64,000 bases of DNA, taken from positions 372,001-436,000 of the forward strand of contig NZ_SDPQ02000001.1 of assembly GCF_004134905.2 (NCBI RefSeq), written 5' to 3'. Source of the DNA: Aeromicrobium ginsengisoli. Lineage in GTDB: Bacteria > Actinomycetota > Actinomycetes > Propionibacteriales > Nocardioidaceae. The first letter of the stretch is position 1. Every line of letters begins with the position of its first letter. The notes below the pieces were generated by a model. The model made no database searches. It saw only the letters and a program-made list of their open reading frames with translations, and was not told the origin of the DNA. Shown here one piece after another: positions 51,406 to 60,474 of this stretch. The translations under genes were made by a program, and so were the position numbers.

Positions 51406-54162
51406 ATGCACGTCGTGCGCCAACGGACTCGCCCCCAGGGCAAGTCAGGGCTCCTCGCAAAACACCGGTTCAAGATCCTCGTCGTCGGCGCCACCACGCT
51501 CGCGGTGGTGGGCACCGGCACCGCAGTCGCCGCCACCACGGGGTTCGGGCACAACCAGGTCGGCACCGAGTACGCCAACGGTCTCCAGGTCTCCTCCAAC
51601 CAGATCCTCAAGCCGCTCGGCGACCGCCTCTCCACGTCGTACGGGAAGATCATGGGCTCGACGATCAGCCCCGACGGCCGCTTCCTGGCGGCCACCGCCA
51701 CGGACCGTTCGGTCTCTCTGCAGATCTACGACCTCCCGACCTACAAGCTGATCTGGCGCGGCGGCTCGGCCGCAGGCGTCGACATGAAGCTGTCGGACAA
51801 CACCGTCGGCCAGGAAGGCCCGGCCTACTCCCCCGACGGCAAGTTCCTGTTCATGCCGAACGCCACCGGCATCACCCGGTTCCCGGTGAACGCCGACGGC
51901 ACCCTCGCGGCCGGCACGCCGATCGCCATCCCGACGGTCGACGGCAAGCAGGCACTCACCGCCGGACTCACGTTCGCGCCCGACGGCACCTTGTATGCCG
52001 CTGTGAACGGCCAGAACACCGTCGTCGCGATCGACCCCGTCGCCGGCACGGTCACCCGAACCTGGAACGTCGGCGTGGCACCGCGGCAGCTCCGGTTCGT
52101 CGGCAGCAAGCTCTACGTCAGCAACGAGGGCGGCCGCACGGCCAAGCCCGGCGAGACGACGATGGACTCGTACGGCACCGCTGTGGTCGCCGACGGGACC
52201 CGCGGCACGTCGACCACCGGCACGCTCAGCGTCATCGATCCCGCCGGCACCGACGTGGGCACGGTCAAGGTCGGCCTCCACCCCACCGCGCTGTACGCCA
52301 ACGGGCGGGTCCTCTACGTCGCCAACACCAACGACGACACGGTCTCGGTGCTCGACACCGCCAGCGGGCACGTCGTGCAGACCATCGCCACCCAGCCGTG
52401 GCACGGTTCCGCGATCGGATACGAGCCGGACGGCATCACGGTCCAGCACGGCCGGTTGCTCGTCAGCCTGGGCCGGGCCAATGCGGTCGCCGTCTACAAG
52501 CTCGGCAAGAACGCCCTGGACCCGGTCAGCTACGTCGGCCTGCTCCCGACCGACTACTACCCCGAGGACGTCTTCGCCGTCGGCGACAAGACGGTCGTGG
52601 CCAACCGCCGCGGCATCGATGCGCGCGGGCAGAAGATCACCTCCAACCAGGGCCTGGGCACCACCCCGGCGACCGCGTGGGGCACCCACGGCACGACGGC
52701 GTCGCTGACCCGTTTCACGCTGCCCAGCGACCGGCAGATCCGCGACACGTACACCGAGAGGGTGTTCAGCCAGAACGGCTGGGACTCCGCGAGCACCAAG
52801 CGCGCGAGCGGCAGCCACGCAGCTGCCGTGCCGGTGCCGAAGCGGATCGGCGATCCGTCGACGATCAAGCACGTGTTCCTGCTCGTCAAGGAGAACCGCA
52901 CGTACGACCAGCTCTACGGCGACATGCCCGAGGGCAACGGCGACGCGTCGCTCGCCCAGTTCGGTGAGCAGACCACGCCCAACCAGCACGCGCTGGCACG
53001 CCAGTTCGGCCTGTACGACAACACGTACGACGTCGGCACCAACTCGGCCGAGGGACACAACTGGCTGATGCAGGGTGACGACCCGGAGTACACCGAGTCC
53101 AGCGCCGGTGAGTACACACGTTCGTACGACACGGAGGAGGACGTGCTGGGCCACCAGCGCTCCGGCTTCCTGTGGACCGCGATCCAGTCGGCTCGCAAGA
53201 CCGCGCGCAACTACGGCGAGTTCGAGTACCCGGAGGGCAAGCCCTCGGGGACGTGGCAGCAGTACTACTGCGCTGCGGACAGCGTCGACGGTGGCGGCGA
53301 CCCCACGCAGCTCACGACCCCCGAGCTCAAGGGCGACTACGGATCAGTGATCCCGTCCCTGAACGCCATCAGCGATCCGCTGTCGCCGCCGTTCGACCTG
53401 TCGATCCCGGACATCTACCGCTACCAGATCTGGAAGCAGGACTTCGAGAAGAAGGGTCCCGCCGACTTCCAGATGATGTGGCTCTCCAGCGACCACACGG
53501 GTGGTCCGTCGACGCCGCGCGCCGCGGTGGCCGACAACGACCTGGCGGTCGGCAAGGTGGTCGACGAGATCTCGCACAGCAAGTACTGGAAGAGCTCGGC
53601 GATCTTCGTGGTCGAGGACGACAGCCAGGCCGGCGTGGACCACGTCGACGGCCACCGGGCCCCGGTCCAGGTCATCAGCCCGTGGGCCGCCCACGGCACG
53701 ACGGTCTCGACGTACTACTCACAGATCTCCTTGGTCCGTACGATCGAGCAGATCCTCGGTGCGGAGCCGCTGAACCAGAAGGTCGCCGCCGCGACGCCGA
53801 TGTACGACGCGTTCCGGTCCAAGGCGAACCTGACGCCGTTCACCGCGGTGCCGAACCAGATCCCGCTGACCGAGAACGTCACGCCGGCACCGGCGTGCGG
53901 TCCGGACAAGACGGCCTCCGGAGTCGAAGCGCCCAAGGTCCCAGCGAGTGCCACTCCGCTCGCCACGGCCTGGGGCACCTGGGCGCAGAAGCAGCACTTC
54001 ACGGGCCGTCAAGCCCGCGCTGACTACGCGCACCCGGAGCAGATGAACCGCTACACCTGGTACCAGGCGCACAACTGGACCAAGCCGTACCCGGGTGATG
54101 CGAAGCTCTACCTCCCGAACGACGTCCCGGGGGCGGCGATCCCGTCTGCCGACAACGACTGA
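51406..54162 (+). CDS. Secreted YncE-like beta-propeller/alkaline-phosphatase-type phosphoesterase
   Basis: 918 residues. A long signal or anchor (basic start, helix about 24-42, IL..GTAVAA) precedes a seven-bladed propeller of the YncE/40-residue YVTN type (about 55-450; VAIDPVAGTVTRTWNVGVAPRQLRFVG, LYVANTNDDTVSVLDTASGHVVQTI). A phosphoesterase domain (about 485-850) opens IKHVFLLVKENRTYDQLYGDMP, as in pfam04185 phospholipase-C/acid-phosphatase enzymes. Metal/catalytic candidates include Glu-Asn-Arg-Thr of the first motif, EGHNWL, and DDSQAGVDHVDGHR. GAGAAGG upstream of the ATG. It shares an operon with the ABC exporter. Substrate could be phospholipid or phosphate ester. Confidence 0.9.
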   Translation: MHVVRQRTRPQGKSGLLAKHRFKILVVGATTLAVVGTGTAVAATTGFGHNQVGTEYANGLQVSSNQILKPLGDRLSTSYGKIMGSTISPDGRFLAATATDRSVSLQIYDLPTYKLIWRGGSAAGVDMKLSDNTVGQEGPAYSPDGKFLFMPNATGITRFPVNADGTLAAGTPIAIPTVDGKQALTAGLTFAPDGTLYAAVNGQNTVVAIDPVAGTVTRTWNVGVAPRQLRFVGSKLYVSNEGGRTAKPGETTMDSYGTAVVADGTRGTSTTGTLSVIDPAGTDVGTVKVGLHPTALYANGRVLYVANTNDDTVSVLDTASGHVVQTIATQPWHGSAIGYEPDGITVQHGRLLVSLGRANAVAVYKLGKNALDPVSYVGLLPTDYYPEDVFAVGDKTVVANRRGIDARGQKITSNQGLGTTPATAWGTHGTTASLTRFTLPSDRQIRDTYTERVFSQNGWDSASTKRASGSHAAAVPVPKRIGDPSTIKHVFLLVKENRTYDQLYGDMPEGNGDASLAQFGEQTTPNQHALARQFGLYDNTYDVGTNSAEGHNWLMQGDDPEYTESSAGEYTRSYDTEEDVLGHQRSGFLWTAIQSARKTARNYGEFEYPEGKPSGTWQQYYCAADSVDGGGDPTQLTTPELKGDYGSVIPSLNAISDPLSPPFDLSIPDIYRYQIWKQDFEKKGPADFQMMWLSSDHTGGPSTPRAAVADNDLAVGKVVDEISHSKYWKSSAIFVVEDDSQAGVDHVDGHRAPVQVISPWAAHGTTVSTYYSQISLVRTIEQILGAEPLNQKVAAATPMYDAFRSKANLTPFTAVPNQIPLTENVTPAPACGPDKTASGVEAPKVPASATPLATAWGTWAQKQHFTGRQARADYAHPEQMNRYTWYQAHNWTKPYPGDAKLYLPNDVPGAAIPSADND

Positions 54163-54179
54163 CGCGAGGATGAAGCGAA

Positions 54180-54208
54180 GGACCCGCCGGCATCACGCCG
54201 GCGGGTCC
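54180..54208 (+). terminator. Terminator of the ABC/phosphoesterase operon
   Basis: A perfect 12-bp stem, GGACCCGCCGGC (54180-54191) with GCCGGCGGGTCC (54197-54208), loop ATCAC, followed by TGTCGTTCGGT. It lies 17 bp after the stop of the phosphoesterase gene. Confidence 0.85.
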
Positions 54209-54266
54209 TGTCGTTCGGTACGTCGTGACGCTTGCAGTGTGAGGCTGTCCGGGTGGACTCTGAAGG

Positions 54267-54872
54267 ATGGCGCCGGGTCGATGCCGTACGGCCATCGTGG
54301 GGCTCGTCGGCGTGCTCGTCGTCGGGTGCGGAGGTGGATCCGATTCGCCGGCCAAGGCGCCGACCACGACAAAGACCGCCGCGCCCACCGTCGAGGACTA
54401 CCTCTTGCAGGCAGACGAGGTCCCTGACCTGACACCGGTGGCGTCGCCGCAGACCGACTCAAGGGATCCGTTCCTGCTGCAGGAGGACGGCACCCGGCAC
54501 CTGAAGCACAGCGGCTTCATCTCGACGACCTTCCAACCCGCCGATGGTGACGACGGCGCAGGAGTCAGCAGCGTGATGCTGTTCAAGACCCCGGCCGGCG
54601 CGCGCGAATGGATGGCGTACGAGACGAGCGACGCCGGGATCAAGGCCCAGCTCCCCGACTCGAAGGTCAAGCGGTTCACAGTCGCCGAAGTCCCGGGTGC
54701 CCACGGTTGGACGGGGCCTGACCTGCACGGCAACGCCATCGGCCAGGTCTACTGGACCCAAGGCCGCTGCATGATGCTGATCGGCCTCGAGGTCGAGGGG
54801 CCACGGGTCGAACGGCTGGCTGCCGGCGTCCGCGCGATCTACGAACGGACGGGCGGCACCTGCCTGGACTGA
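54267..54872 (+). CDS. Lipoprotein of unknown function
   Basis: 201 residues. The signal helix (about 8-19) ends in the lipobox LVVGC with the lipid-modified Cys at 21, followed by GGGSDSP and a Thr/Ala/Pro linker. The mature domain (about 40-200) contains DEVPDLTP, FISTTFQPADG, VMLFKTPAGAREWMAYETSDAG, then a C-terminal Cys pair (QGRC, GTCLD). The DEVP start and the segment around FKTPAGA suggest a PknH-sensor or similar fold of mycobacterial lipoproteins. Convergent with the MFS gene (31 bp). Confidence 0.82.
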   Translation: MAPGRCRTAIVGLVGVLVVGCGGGSDSPAKAPTTTKTAAPTVEDYLLQADEVPDLTPVASPQTDSRDPFLLQEDGTRHLKHSGFISTTFQPADGDDGAGVSSVMLFKTPAGAREWMAYETSDAGIKAQLPDSKVKRFTVAEVPGAHGWTGPDLHGNAIGQVYWTQGRCMMLIGLEVEGPRVERLAAGVRAIYERTGGTCLD

Positions 54873-54903
54873 TGCCGCCCGCCCGCTCGCCAGATCAGAG
54901 CAG

Positions 54904-56373
54904 CTACTCCGCCATCGCAGGGGCGGCGGCCGGCGCCGGCGGGGCGACCTTGTTGACGCGGATGAGCGCCAGCGATGCGATGAGTGCCAGGGCTGTCACG
55001 ACGATCGCGGCCTCGAACGCGTGGTGCTGGCCGTTGATGAAGACGTCGGACTGGCCCGCCGCCGTACGTGCCTGCGCACCCAGCTCGCGAGCGCGATCAG
55101 CCGAGGCATGGGCGAAGATCGTGCCGAAGACGGCGAGACCGATCGCACCACCGACCTGCTGGCCGGTGTTGAGCAGCGCCGAGGCGAGGCCCGTCTCGTG
55201 CGGCGCGACACCGTTGACGGCGGTCATGGTCAAGGGCACGAAGCTGCAGCCCATGCCGACGCCGAGGAGCAGGATCGATCCCAGGAACGGCCAGTAGCTG
55301 CTGTTCGCGTCGAGCTGGGCGAACGAGATCATCGCGGCAATCGCGAGGATCGGGCCGACGGTCAGGAACGGACGGATGCCGATCTTGGGGATGAGGCGCC
55401 GGACCACGACTATCGACATGAACATGATCGTCGCGGGCATCGGGAGGAAGCCGATGCCGGTGTGGAACGGGCTCCAGCCGTGCACGTTCTGCAGGTACTG
55501 CGCCAGGAAGTAGAACGTCGTGAACAGCGCTGCCGCGAGGAAGAGCATGATCAGGTAGGCGCCGCTGCGGTTGCGGTTGCTGAAGATGTGGAACGGCATG
55601 AGCGGGTGGCTCGAGTTCAGCTCGATGACCACGAACGCGACGAGCAGCGCTGCAGCGATGGCGAGCGTCACCAGCGTCGTCGTGGAGCCCCAGCCGTCGC
55701 TGGCGGCCTTGGTCAGGCCGTAGACCAGCGTCGACATGCCCGCGGTGACGGAGATGGCGCCCGGCAGGTCGAGCTTGGTGCCGTCGCCCTGCGACTCGTT
55801 GAGCACGCGCGGCGCCATGAAGAGCACGATCGCGCCGATCGGGGCGTTGATGAACAGGGCCCAGCGCCAGCTGGCGTAGTCGGTCAGCACGCCGCCGAGC
55901 AGCAGGCCCAGCGCTCCGCCGGACGCTGCCATCGCCGCGAACACGCCGAAGGCGCGAGCGCGAGCCGCAGGCTCGGTGAACGTCGTGGCCAGGAGCGCGA
56001 GCGCGGTCGGAGCGGCGATTGCTCCGCCGGCACCCTGCGCTGCGCGGGCGATGATCAGCATCGCCTCGCTGTTGGCGAACCCACCGACGAGCGATGCGGC
56101 GGCGAAGATCCCGATGCCGATCATGAACATGCGTCGACGACCGAACAGGTCGCCCGTGCGTCCGCCGAAGAGCAGGAGGCCGCCAAAGGCCAGCGAGTAC
56201 GCCGTGACGACCCACGTCAGGTTGTCGAGCGAGAAGTTGAGGTCGTTGCGGATGCTGGGCAGCGCGACGTTCACGACGGTGGCGTCGAGCACGACCATGA
56301 GCTGCGCCACGCAGATCACGGCCAGGGCCAGCCCGCCGTTGCGGGTTGCTGTCGAGGGTGGTGCTTCAGTCAT
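54904..56373 (-). CDS. MFS transporter, DHA2 (EmrB/QacA) family
   Basis: Proton-coupled drug exporter, 489 residues with about 14 transmembrane helices. The N-terminal helix begins LAVICVAQLMVVLDATVVNVALPSI, with the D1 motif of 14-TM exporters; motif A is GRTGDLFGRRRMFM, and motif C-like ALGLLLGGVL. The gene overlaps the TetR upstream by ATGA. The TetR/exporter pair implies induction by a toxic compound. Its proximity to arr (about 6 kb) is likely coincidental. Confidence 0.95.
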   Translation of the reverse strand: MTEAPPSTATRNGGLALAVICVAQLMVVLDATVVNVALPSIRNDLNFSLDNLTWVVTAYSLAFGGLLLFGGRTGDLFGRRRMFMIGIGIFAAASLVGGFANSEAMLIIARAAQGAGGAIAAPTALALLATTFTEPAARARAFGVFAAMAASGGALGLLLGGVLTDYASWRWALFINAPIGAIVLFMAPRVLNESQGDGTKLDLPGAISVTAGMSTLVYGLTKAASDGWGSTTTLVTLAIAAALLVAFVVIELNSSHPLMPFHIFSNRNRSGAYLIMLFLAAALFTTFYFLAQYLQNVHGWSPFHTGIGFLPMPATIMFMSIVVVRRLIPKIGIRPFLTVGPILAIAAMISFAQLDANSSYWPFLGSILLLGVGMGCSFVPLTMTAVNGVAPHETGLASALLNTGQQVGGAIGLAVFGTIFAHASADRARELGAQARTAAGQSDVFINGQHHAFEAAIVVTALALIASLALIRVNKVAPPAPAAAPAMAE

Positions 56374-57011
56374 TGAGGTGTCTCCGTGTCAGTGTTCGAA
56401 AAGGTTCGTGCGGGGCGGCCGAGCACCGGGAGCAGCACGCTGCCCACGACCTGCTGGGCATAGGCGCGGCCGGCCGGCTGACCGGTCGTGAGGACTCGCT
56501 GGAGCATCAGCGACGGCATCAGGCTCGCGGCCATGGCGATGTCGATGTCATGGTCGAGCTCCCCACGGGCCACTGCGCGCTCGAGGATCCCGCTGATGCG
56601 CGCGATGCGGGGCGCGGTGAAGCGGGTCCTGAAGGCCTCGAGCAGCTCGGGCTCTCGGGGAAGCGCCGAGCAGATGCTGACCATCACTTGGAGCAACCGC
56701 TCCGAGTGCGGACTGCAGGAGACCGCGATCATCAGATCGATGTCGCCGTCCAGCGATCCGGTGTCGATCGTGTCGACGGACGGCTTGAGTGTGGCCATCG
56801 CATCGACGACCAGCTCGGCCTTGCTGTTCCAGCGGCGGTAGACCGTCGCCTTGCCGACGCCGGCCGCGGTGGCGACGCCCTCGATCGACATGCGGTCATA
56901 ACCCTCACGGATGAGGGTGCCGATCGCGGCATCGATGATGGCGTCGTCGCGACTGGGGTCGCGCGGGCGACCCTGCTTGGGCTCGGTCGCCGGCGTGCTG
57001 ATGGTCTCCAC
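56370..57011 (-). CDS. TetR family transcriptional regulator of the MFS exporter
   Basis: 213 residues. HTH at about 45-70 (MSIEGVATAAGVGKATVYRRWNSKAELVVDAM), followed by a TetR_C_16/AcrR-like ligand domain. It is first in a two-gene operon with the exporter, so it represses its own transcript through a site upstream; the inverted repeat at 57031-57045 is the best candidate. Ligand is expected to be an exporter substrate. Confidence 0.94.
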   Translation of the reverse strand: METISTPATEPKQGRPRDPSRDDAIIDAAIGTLIREGYDRMSIEGVATAAGVGKATVYRRWNSKAELVVDAMATLKPSVDTIDTGSLDGDIDLMIAVSCSPHSERLLQVMVSICSALPREPELLEAFRTRFTAPRIARISGILERAVARGELDHDIDIAMAASLMPSLMLQRVLTTGQPAGRAYAQQVVGSVLLPVLGRPARTFSNTDTETPQ

Positions 57012-57030
57012 GCTCTGACCTTAACACGAA

Positions 57031-57045
57031 ACGGAACGGGTCCGT
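57031..57045. promoter_or_regulatory. Inverted repeat ACGGA-ACGGG-TCCGT before the TetR gene
   Basis: Five-base inverted arms with a 5-bp spacer, 20 bp upstream of the TetR ATG, inside a sequence (AAACGGAACGGGTCCGTATC) typical of TetR sites that respond to drug-like ligands. Confidence 0.55.
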
Positions 57046-57092
57046 ATCGTAAGTGTCGGACGACACATGCAGCCGTCGGCAGAGACGACCGA

Positions 57093-58316
57093 TCAGCCGG
57101 CCAGTGCCGAGTCGACGTCGAGGCACGCCGTCGCCAGGCGGCCAACGGGGTCGGCCAGCAGCGGCTCGAACGCGAGCTCCGCGGCGCCATGGAGCACCGA
57201 GTCGCCGCCGAGGCCCGGCAGCGTGACCAGCACCTGCTCACGAGGTGCGGCGAGGCCGTGCACCTGGAGCTCGGCGTCGACGTCCTCGCGCACGAGAGGG
57301 AACAACGAACGCAGGTAGCCACCGAGCACGATGACGCGAGGGTTGAGCAGATTGACCGCACCGGCGAGGCCGCGACCGAGGTGGCGGCCGACGACGCGCA
57401 GATCAGGAGTGGCTTCGTGGACACCCTCGAGGAACTCCCCCAGCGCACCGACCTGCTCGGCCGGGCAGCCGACGGCCAGTGCAATCGCGGGAGCACCGAT
57501 CTCGGTCTCCCAGCAGCCGCGTGCACCACAGTGGCACAGCTTGCCTTCGGGCAGGAACGGCATGTGGCCGATCTCGCCGGCATAGCCGCCGGCACCCTCG
57601 AGCTTGCGGCCGCCGACGATGACGCCGGCACCCACGCCGACCTCACCGGAGAGATAGACGAGGTCGTCGACGCCGACGCCAGCACCGCGCAGGTGCTCAG
57701 CAAGAGCGCCGAGGTCGGCGTCGTTGCCCAGCACCGGCATGGCGATCGGGCCCAGCCGCTCGGACAGGATCTTGGTGAACGGCACGTCGTGCCACCCGAG
57801 GTTGGGCGCCAGGCGTACGAGCCCGTCGTCACCGCGGATGATGCCCGGCACGCCGAGCCCGACGCCGACGAGTGCGGCGTTGGGCTCGACGTCACGGACG
57901 ACCAGACGCATGAGGTCGACGACAGAATCGGCGATGGCGTACGGGTCGTGGTCAGGTGGAACGGGACCTGTCGCCCGTGCCCGCACGACTCCTCCGAGCC
58001 CCACACGAGCGACCGTCAGGCCGTCCACCCGAAGGTCGACCGCGAGAACGTACGCACCGGTGCGCGCCTTCACGTCGACCGACGGGCGTCCGGCGCCGAT
58101 CCGGGTCCCCGAGGGCTTGGCCTGATCGGCCAGCCCCAGGGACTCCAGCTCGGCCACCAGACCCGCGATCGTGCTGCGGTTGAGACCCATGCGAGCCGTC
58201 AGCTCGGCACGAGAGATACGGCCCGCACGATGCACGTGCCCGAGAGCTGTCCCGAGATTGTGCCGGCGGACGTCCTCCTGATTCGTGCCGACCCCCGAGC
58301 GTCCGGCTGTTGCCAT
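57093..58316 (-). CDS. ROK family transcriptional regulator of the xylose transporter operon
   Basis: 407 residues: N-terminal winged helix (about 18-80; TALGHVHRAGRISRAELTARMGLNRSTIAGLVAEL) and a kinase-like sugar domain with AVDLRVDGLTVARVGLGG and the zinc signature CHCGARGCWE. It is the last gene of the xylF-xylG-xylH operon, 2 bp after xylH. It parallels the ROK gene at the end of xylB-xylA (23135-24322) but shares only family-level similarity, so the two halves of the xylose system may be controlled independently or by both proteins. Confidence 0.92.
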   Translation of the reverse strand: MATAGRSGVGTNQEDVRRHNLGTALGHVHRAGRISRAELTARMGLNRSTIAGLVAELESLGLADQAKPSGTRIGAGRPSVDVKARTGAYVLAVDLRVDGLTVARVGLGGVVRARATGPVPPDHDPYAIADSVVDLMRLVVRDVEPNAALVGVGLGVPGIIRGDDGLVRLAPNLGWHDVPFTKILSERLGPIAMPVLGNDADLGALAEHLRGAGVGVDDLVYLSGEVGVGAGVIVGGRKLEGAGGYAGEIGHMPFLPEGKLCHCGARGCWETEIGAPAIALAVGCPAEQVGALGEFLEGVHEATPDLRVVGRHLGRGLAGAVNLLNPRVIVLGGYLRSLFPLVREDVDAELQVHGLAAPREQVLVTLPGLGGDSVLHGAAELAFEPLLADPVGRLATACLDVDSALAG

Positions 58317-58318
58317 GG

Positions 58319-59581
58319 TCAGATACCTGTCGCCGAACGTCGCCTGCGCGAGATCGCGTCAACGCTGGCGGCGAGGAGCAGCACGCCACCGGTCACGACG
58401 AAGTTGATCCACGACGCCTGGTTGAGCAACCCGAGACCGTTGGCGATCGTGGCGATCACGAGACCACCGGTGACGGCGTCGCGAGCCTTGCCCTTGCCGC
58501 CGAACAGGCTCGTGCCGCCGATCACGGCCGCGCCGACCGCGTAGAGCAGGGCGTTGCCGGCACCCGACGAGGACGAGACCTTGCCACTCACGGACGCCTG
58601 GACGATCAGGCTGAGCGCCGCCATCGTCGAGCACGCCATGAACACCGAGATGCGGATCCGATCGACGCTGATGCCGGCGCGACGCGCTGCCTCAGGGTTG
58701 CCACCGACGGCATACACGTGCCGGCCCCAGGTCGTCCGACCGAGCGCGAAGGTCCACAGGATCAGGAGCACGACGATCATCGGCAGGACGTACGGGATGC
58801 CCTTGATCGGGAACGTCGGGTTGACGCTGCGGTCCTGGTTGAGGACGAACGCCACTCCGAGCGTCACGAGGCCGAGGGCGACGATCTGGGCGACCACGAC
58901 CGCGAACGGCTGGTGCTGGAGGCCACGTTCGACCTTTCGCCTGTGGCGAAGCAGTGCCAGGACGGCATAGGCAGCGATGACAGCCACGGCGAGGATCCAG
59001 CCAGCCGCGACACTCATGTTGTTGTTGGCGATACCGGCGATGACTTCCTGGTTGATCCGGACGGATCCACCTTCACCGATCAGCTTCAAGGTCACACCCT
59101 GGAGGCCGAGGAAGAACGCCAAGGTCACGACGAAGGACGGAATCCCGAGCTTCGCGACGATCAGTCCGATGACGATGCCGATCACGGCACCTGTCGCCAG
59201 TGCGGCGAGCACCGCGAGGCCCCATGGTTGGTCGTGCTCGACCATGAGCACGCCCATGACACATGCCGCCACACCTCCGGCGACGCCTGCGGACAGGTCG
59301 ATCTCGCCCAACAGCAAGACCGGCACGAGCGCCATGGCGAGGATGATGATCGGCCCGGCCTGCGTGATCAAATTGGCCATGTTGAGGTTCGACAGGAACC
59401 GGTCGTTGGCGAAGCCGAACACGATGAACAGCACGACGAGGCCGAACACGGACGGCAGCGCGCCCATGTCACCGCCACGCACGCGACTGATGTAGGCCTG
59501 GACGGACTCGCCCAGCGTGTTGGACTGCGTGAGGTCGGACGCGAAGCCCGCCTCCTCGGATTCAGTGATGATATCGGTCAT
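58319..59581 (-). CDS. xylH: Xylose ABC transporter permease
   Basis: 420 residues, about 10-11 transmembrane helices. Belongs to the RbsC/XylH branch of carbohydrate ABC permeases: RFLSNLNMANLITQAGPIIILAMALVPVLLLGEIDLSAG and YAVGGNPEAARRAGI, SLFGGKGKARDAVTGG. The length, greater than ribose permeases (about 320), is typical of XylH. Coupled to xylG upstream (12 bp) and ROK downstream. Confidence 0.92.
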   Translation of the reverse strand: MTDIITESEEAGFASDLTQSNTLGESVQAYISRVRGGDMGALPSVFGLVVLFIVFGFANDRFLSNLNMANLITQAGPIIILAMALVPVLLLGEIDLSAGVAGGVAACVMGVLMVEHDQPWGLAVLAALATGAVIGIVIGLIVAKLGIPSFVVTLAFFLGLQGVTLKLIGEGGSVRINQEVIAGIANNNMSVAAGWILAVAVIAAYAVLALLRHRRKVERGLQHQPFAVVVAQIVALGLVTLGVAFVLNQDRSVNPTFPIKGIPYVLPMIVVLLILWTFALGRTTWGRHVYAVGGNPEAARRAGISVDRIRISVFMACSTMAALSLIVQASVSGKVSSSSGAGNALLYAVGAAVIGGTSLFGGKGKARDAVTGGLVIATIANGLGLLNQASWINFVVTGGVLLLAASVDAISRRRRSATGI

Positions 59582-59593
59582 GATGTCTCCCGA

Positions 59594-60373
59594 TCAGGCC
59601 GTGGTGGACGGGGCCGCGGCACCGTCGAGGTCGGATGAATGTCCGGTCGTGATGAGCTCCACGACCTGGCGGGACGTGACGTCCTTGGTGGCGACATCGG
59701 CAGCGACGCGGCCGAGGTAGAGCGCCGTGATGCGGTCGGCGACCTCGAAGACGTCAGTCAGGTTGTGCGAGATCAGCAGCACGCCCACGCCGGAGTCGGC
59801 GAGGCGGCGTACGAGATCCAGCACCTGACGCGTCTGCGCGACGCCGAGAGCAGCGGTCGGCTCGTCGAGGAGCACGACGCGCGAGTTCCACAGCACCGAC
59901 TTGGCGATCGCGACGGTCTGCCGCTGGCCACCGGAGAGGCTGGCGACGCTCTGGCGTACGGACTTGACCGTGCGGACCGACAGCGAGGTCAATGCCTCGC
60001 GCGCCTTGGACTCCGTCGTGGTCTCGTCGAGGACGATGCCGCTCTTCTTCTCGCGGCCGAGGAACATGTTCTCGACGATGTCGAGGTTCTCGCACAGGGC
60101 GAGATCCTGGTAGACGACCTCGATGCCGAGGGCACCGGCGTCCTTGGGGCCGTGGACCGAGACGGGCTTGCCGTCGAAGATGTACTCGCCGGTGTCGATC
60201 GGGTAGATGCCCGCGAGGCACTTGACGAGGGTGGACTTGCCGGCGCCGTTGTCACCGACGAGCGCGGTGACCTGTCCGGGATAGATGGCGAGGTCGACGT
60301 CATGGAGGACGTGGGCCACACCGAAGCTCTTGTTGATTCCTCGCAGCGCGAGGAGGGGGGTCGATTCGCTCAT
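59594..60373 (-). CDS. xylG: Xylose ABC transporter ATP-binding protein
   Basis: 259 residues with one ABC domain: Walker A GDNGAGKST, signature LSGGQRQTVAIAKSV, Walker B RVVLLDEPTAALG, H-loop LLISHNL. Escherichia coli XylG has two ABC domains (about 510 residues); the actinobacterial single-domain form must act as a homodimer. The ATG at 60373 has AAAGG 7 nt upstream; an ORF further upstream includes no such signal. Between xylF and this gene lies a strong hairpin (60430-60466). Confidence 0.9.
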   Translation of the reverse strand: MSESTPLLALRGINKSFGVAHVLHDVDLAIYPGQVTALVGDNGAGKSTLVKCLAGIYPIDTGEYIFDGKPVSVHGPKDAGALGIEVVYQDLALCENLDIVENMFLGREKKSGIVLDETTTESKAREALTSLSVRTVKSVRQSVASLSGGQRQTVAIAKSVLWNSRVVLLDEPTAALGVAQTRQVLDLVRRLADSGVGVLLISHNLTDVFEVADRITALYLGRVAADVATKDVTSRQVVELITTGHSSDLDGAAAPSTTA

Positions 60374-60429
60374 CGTGAGCCTTTCGGGGGGGTGCATGGT
60401 CCGAGATGGGGGGTGCGAAGACAGCATCG

Positions 60430-60466
60430 GGTGCGGTCCTCCGGAGATTGCCCGGAGGACCGCACC
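60430..60466 (-). terminator. Intercistronic hairpin between xylF and xylG
   Basis: A perfect 15-bp stem (60430-60444 with 60452-60466) and a 7-base loop, 8 bp past the xylF stop and 57 bp before the xylG ATG. There is no U-tail. Such hairpins after binding-protein genes stabilise or partly terminate the transcript, so that the binding protein is made in excess over the membrane parts. Confidence 0.8.
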
Positions 60467-60474
60467 CTCAGCAA

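Noticed and set aside
54904..57011. MFS/TetR pair as part of a resistance island with arr
   Set aside because: They are 6 kb apart with unrelated operons, terminators and no mobile DNA between, so physical linkage looks incidental.
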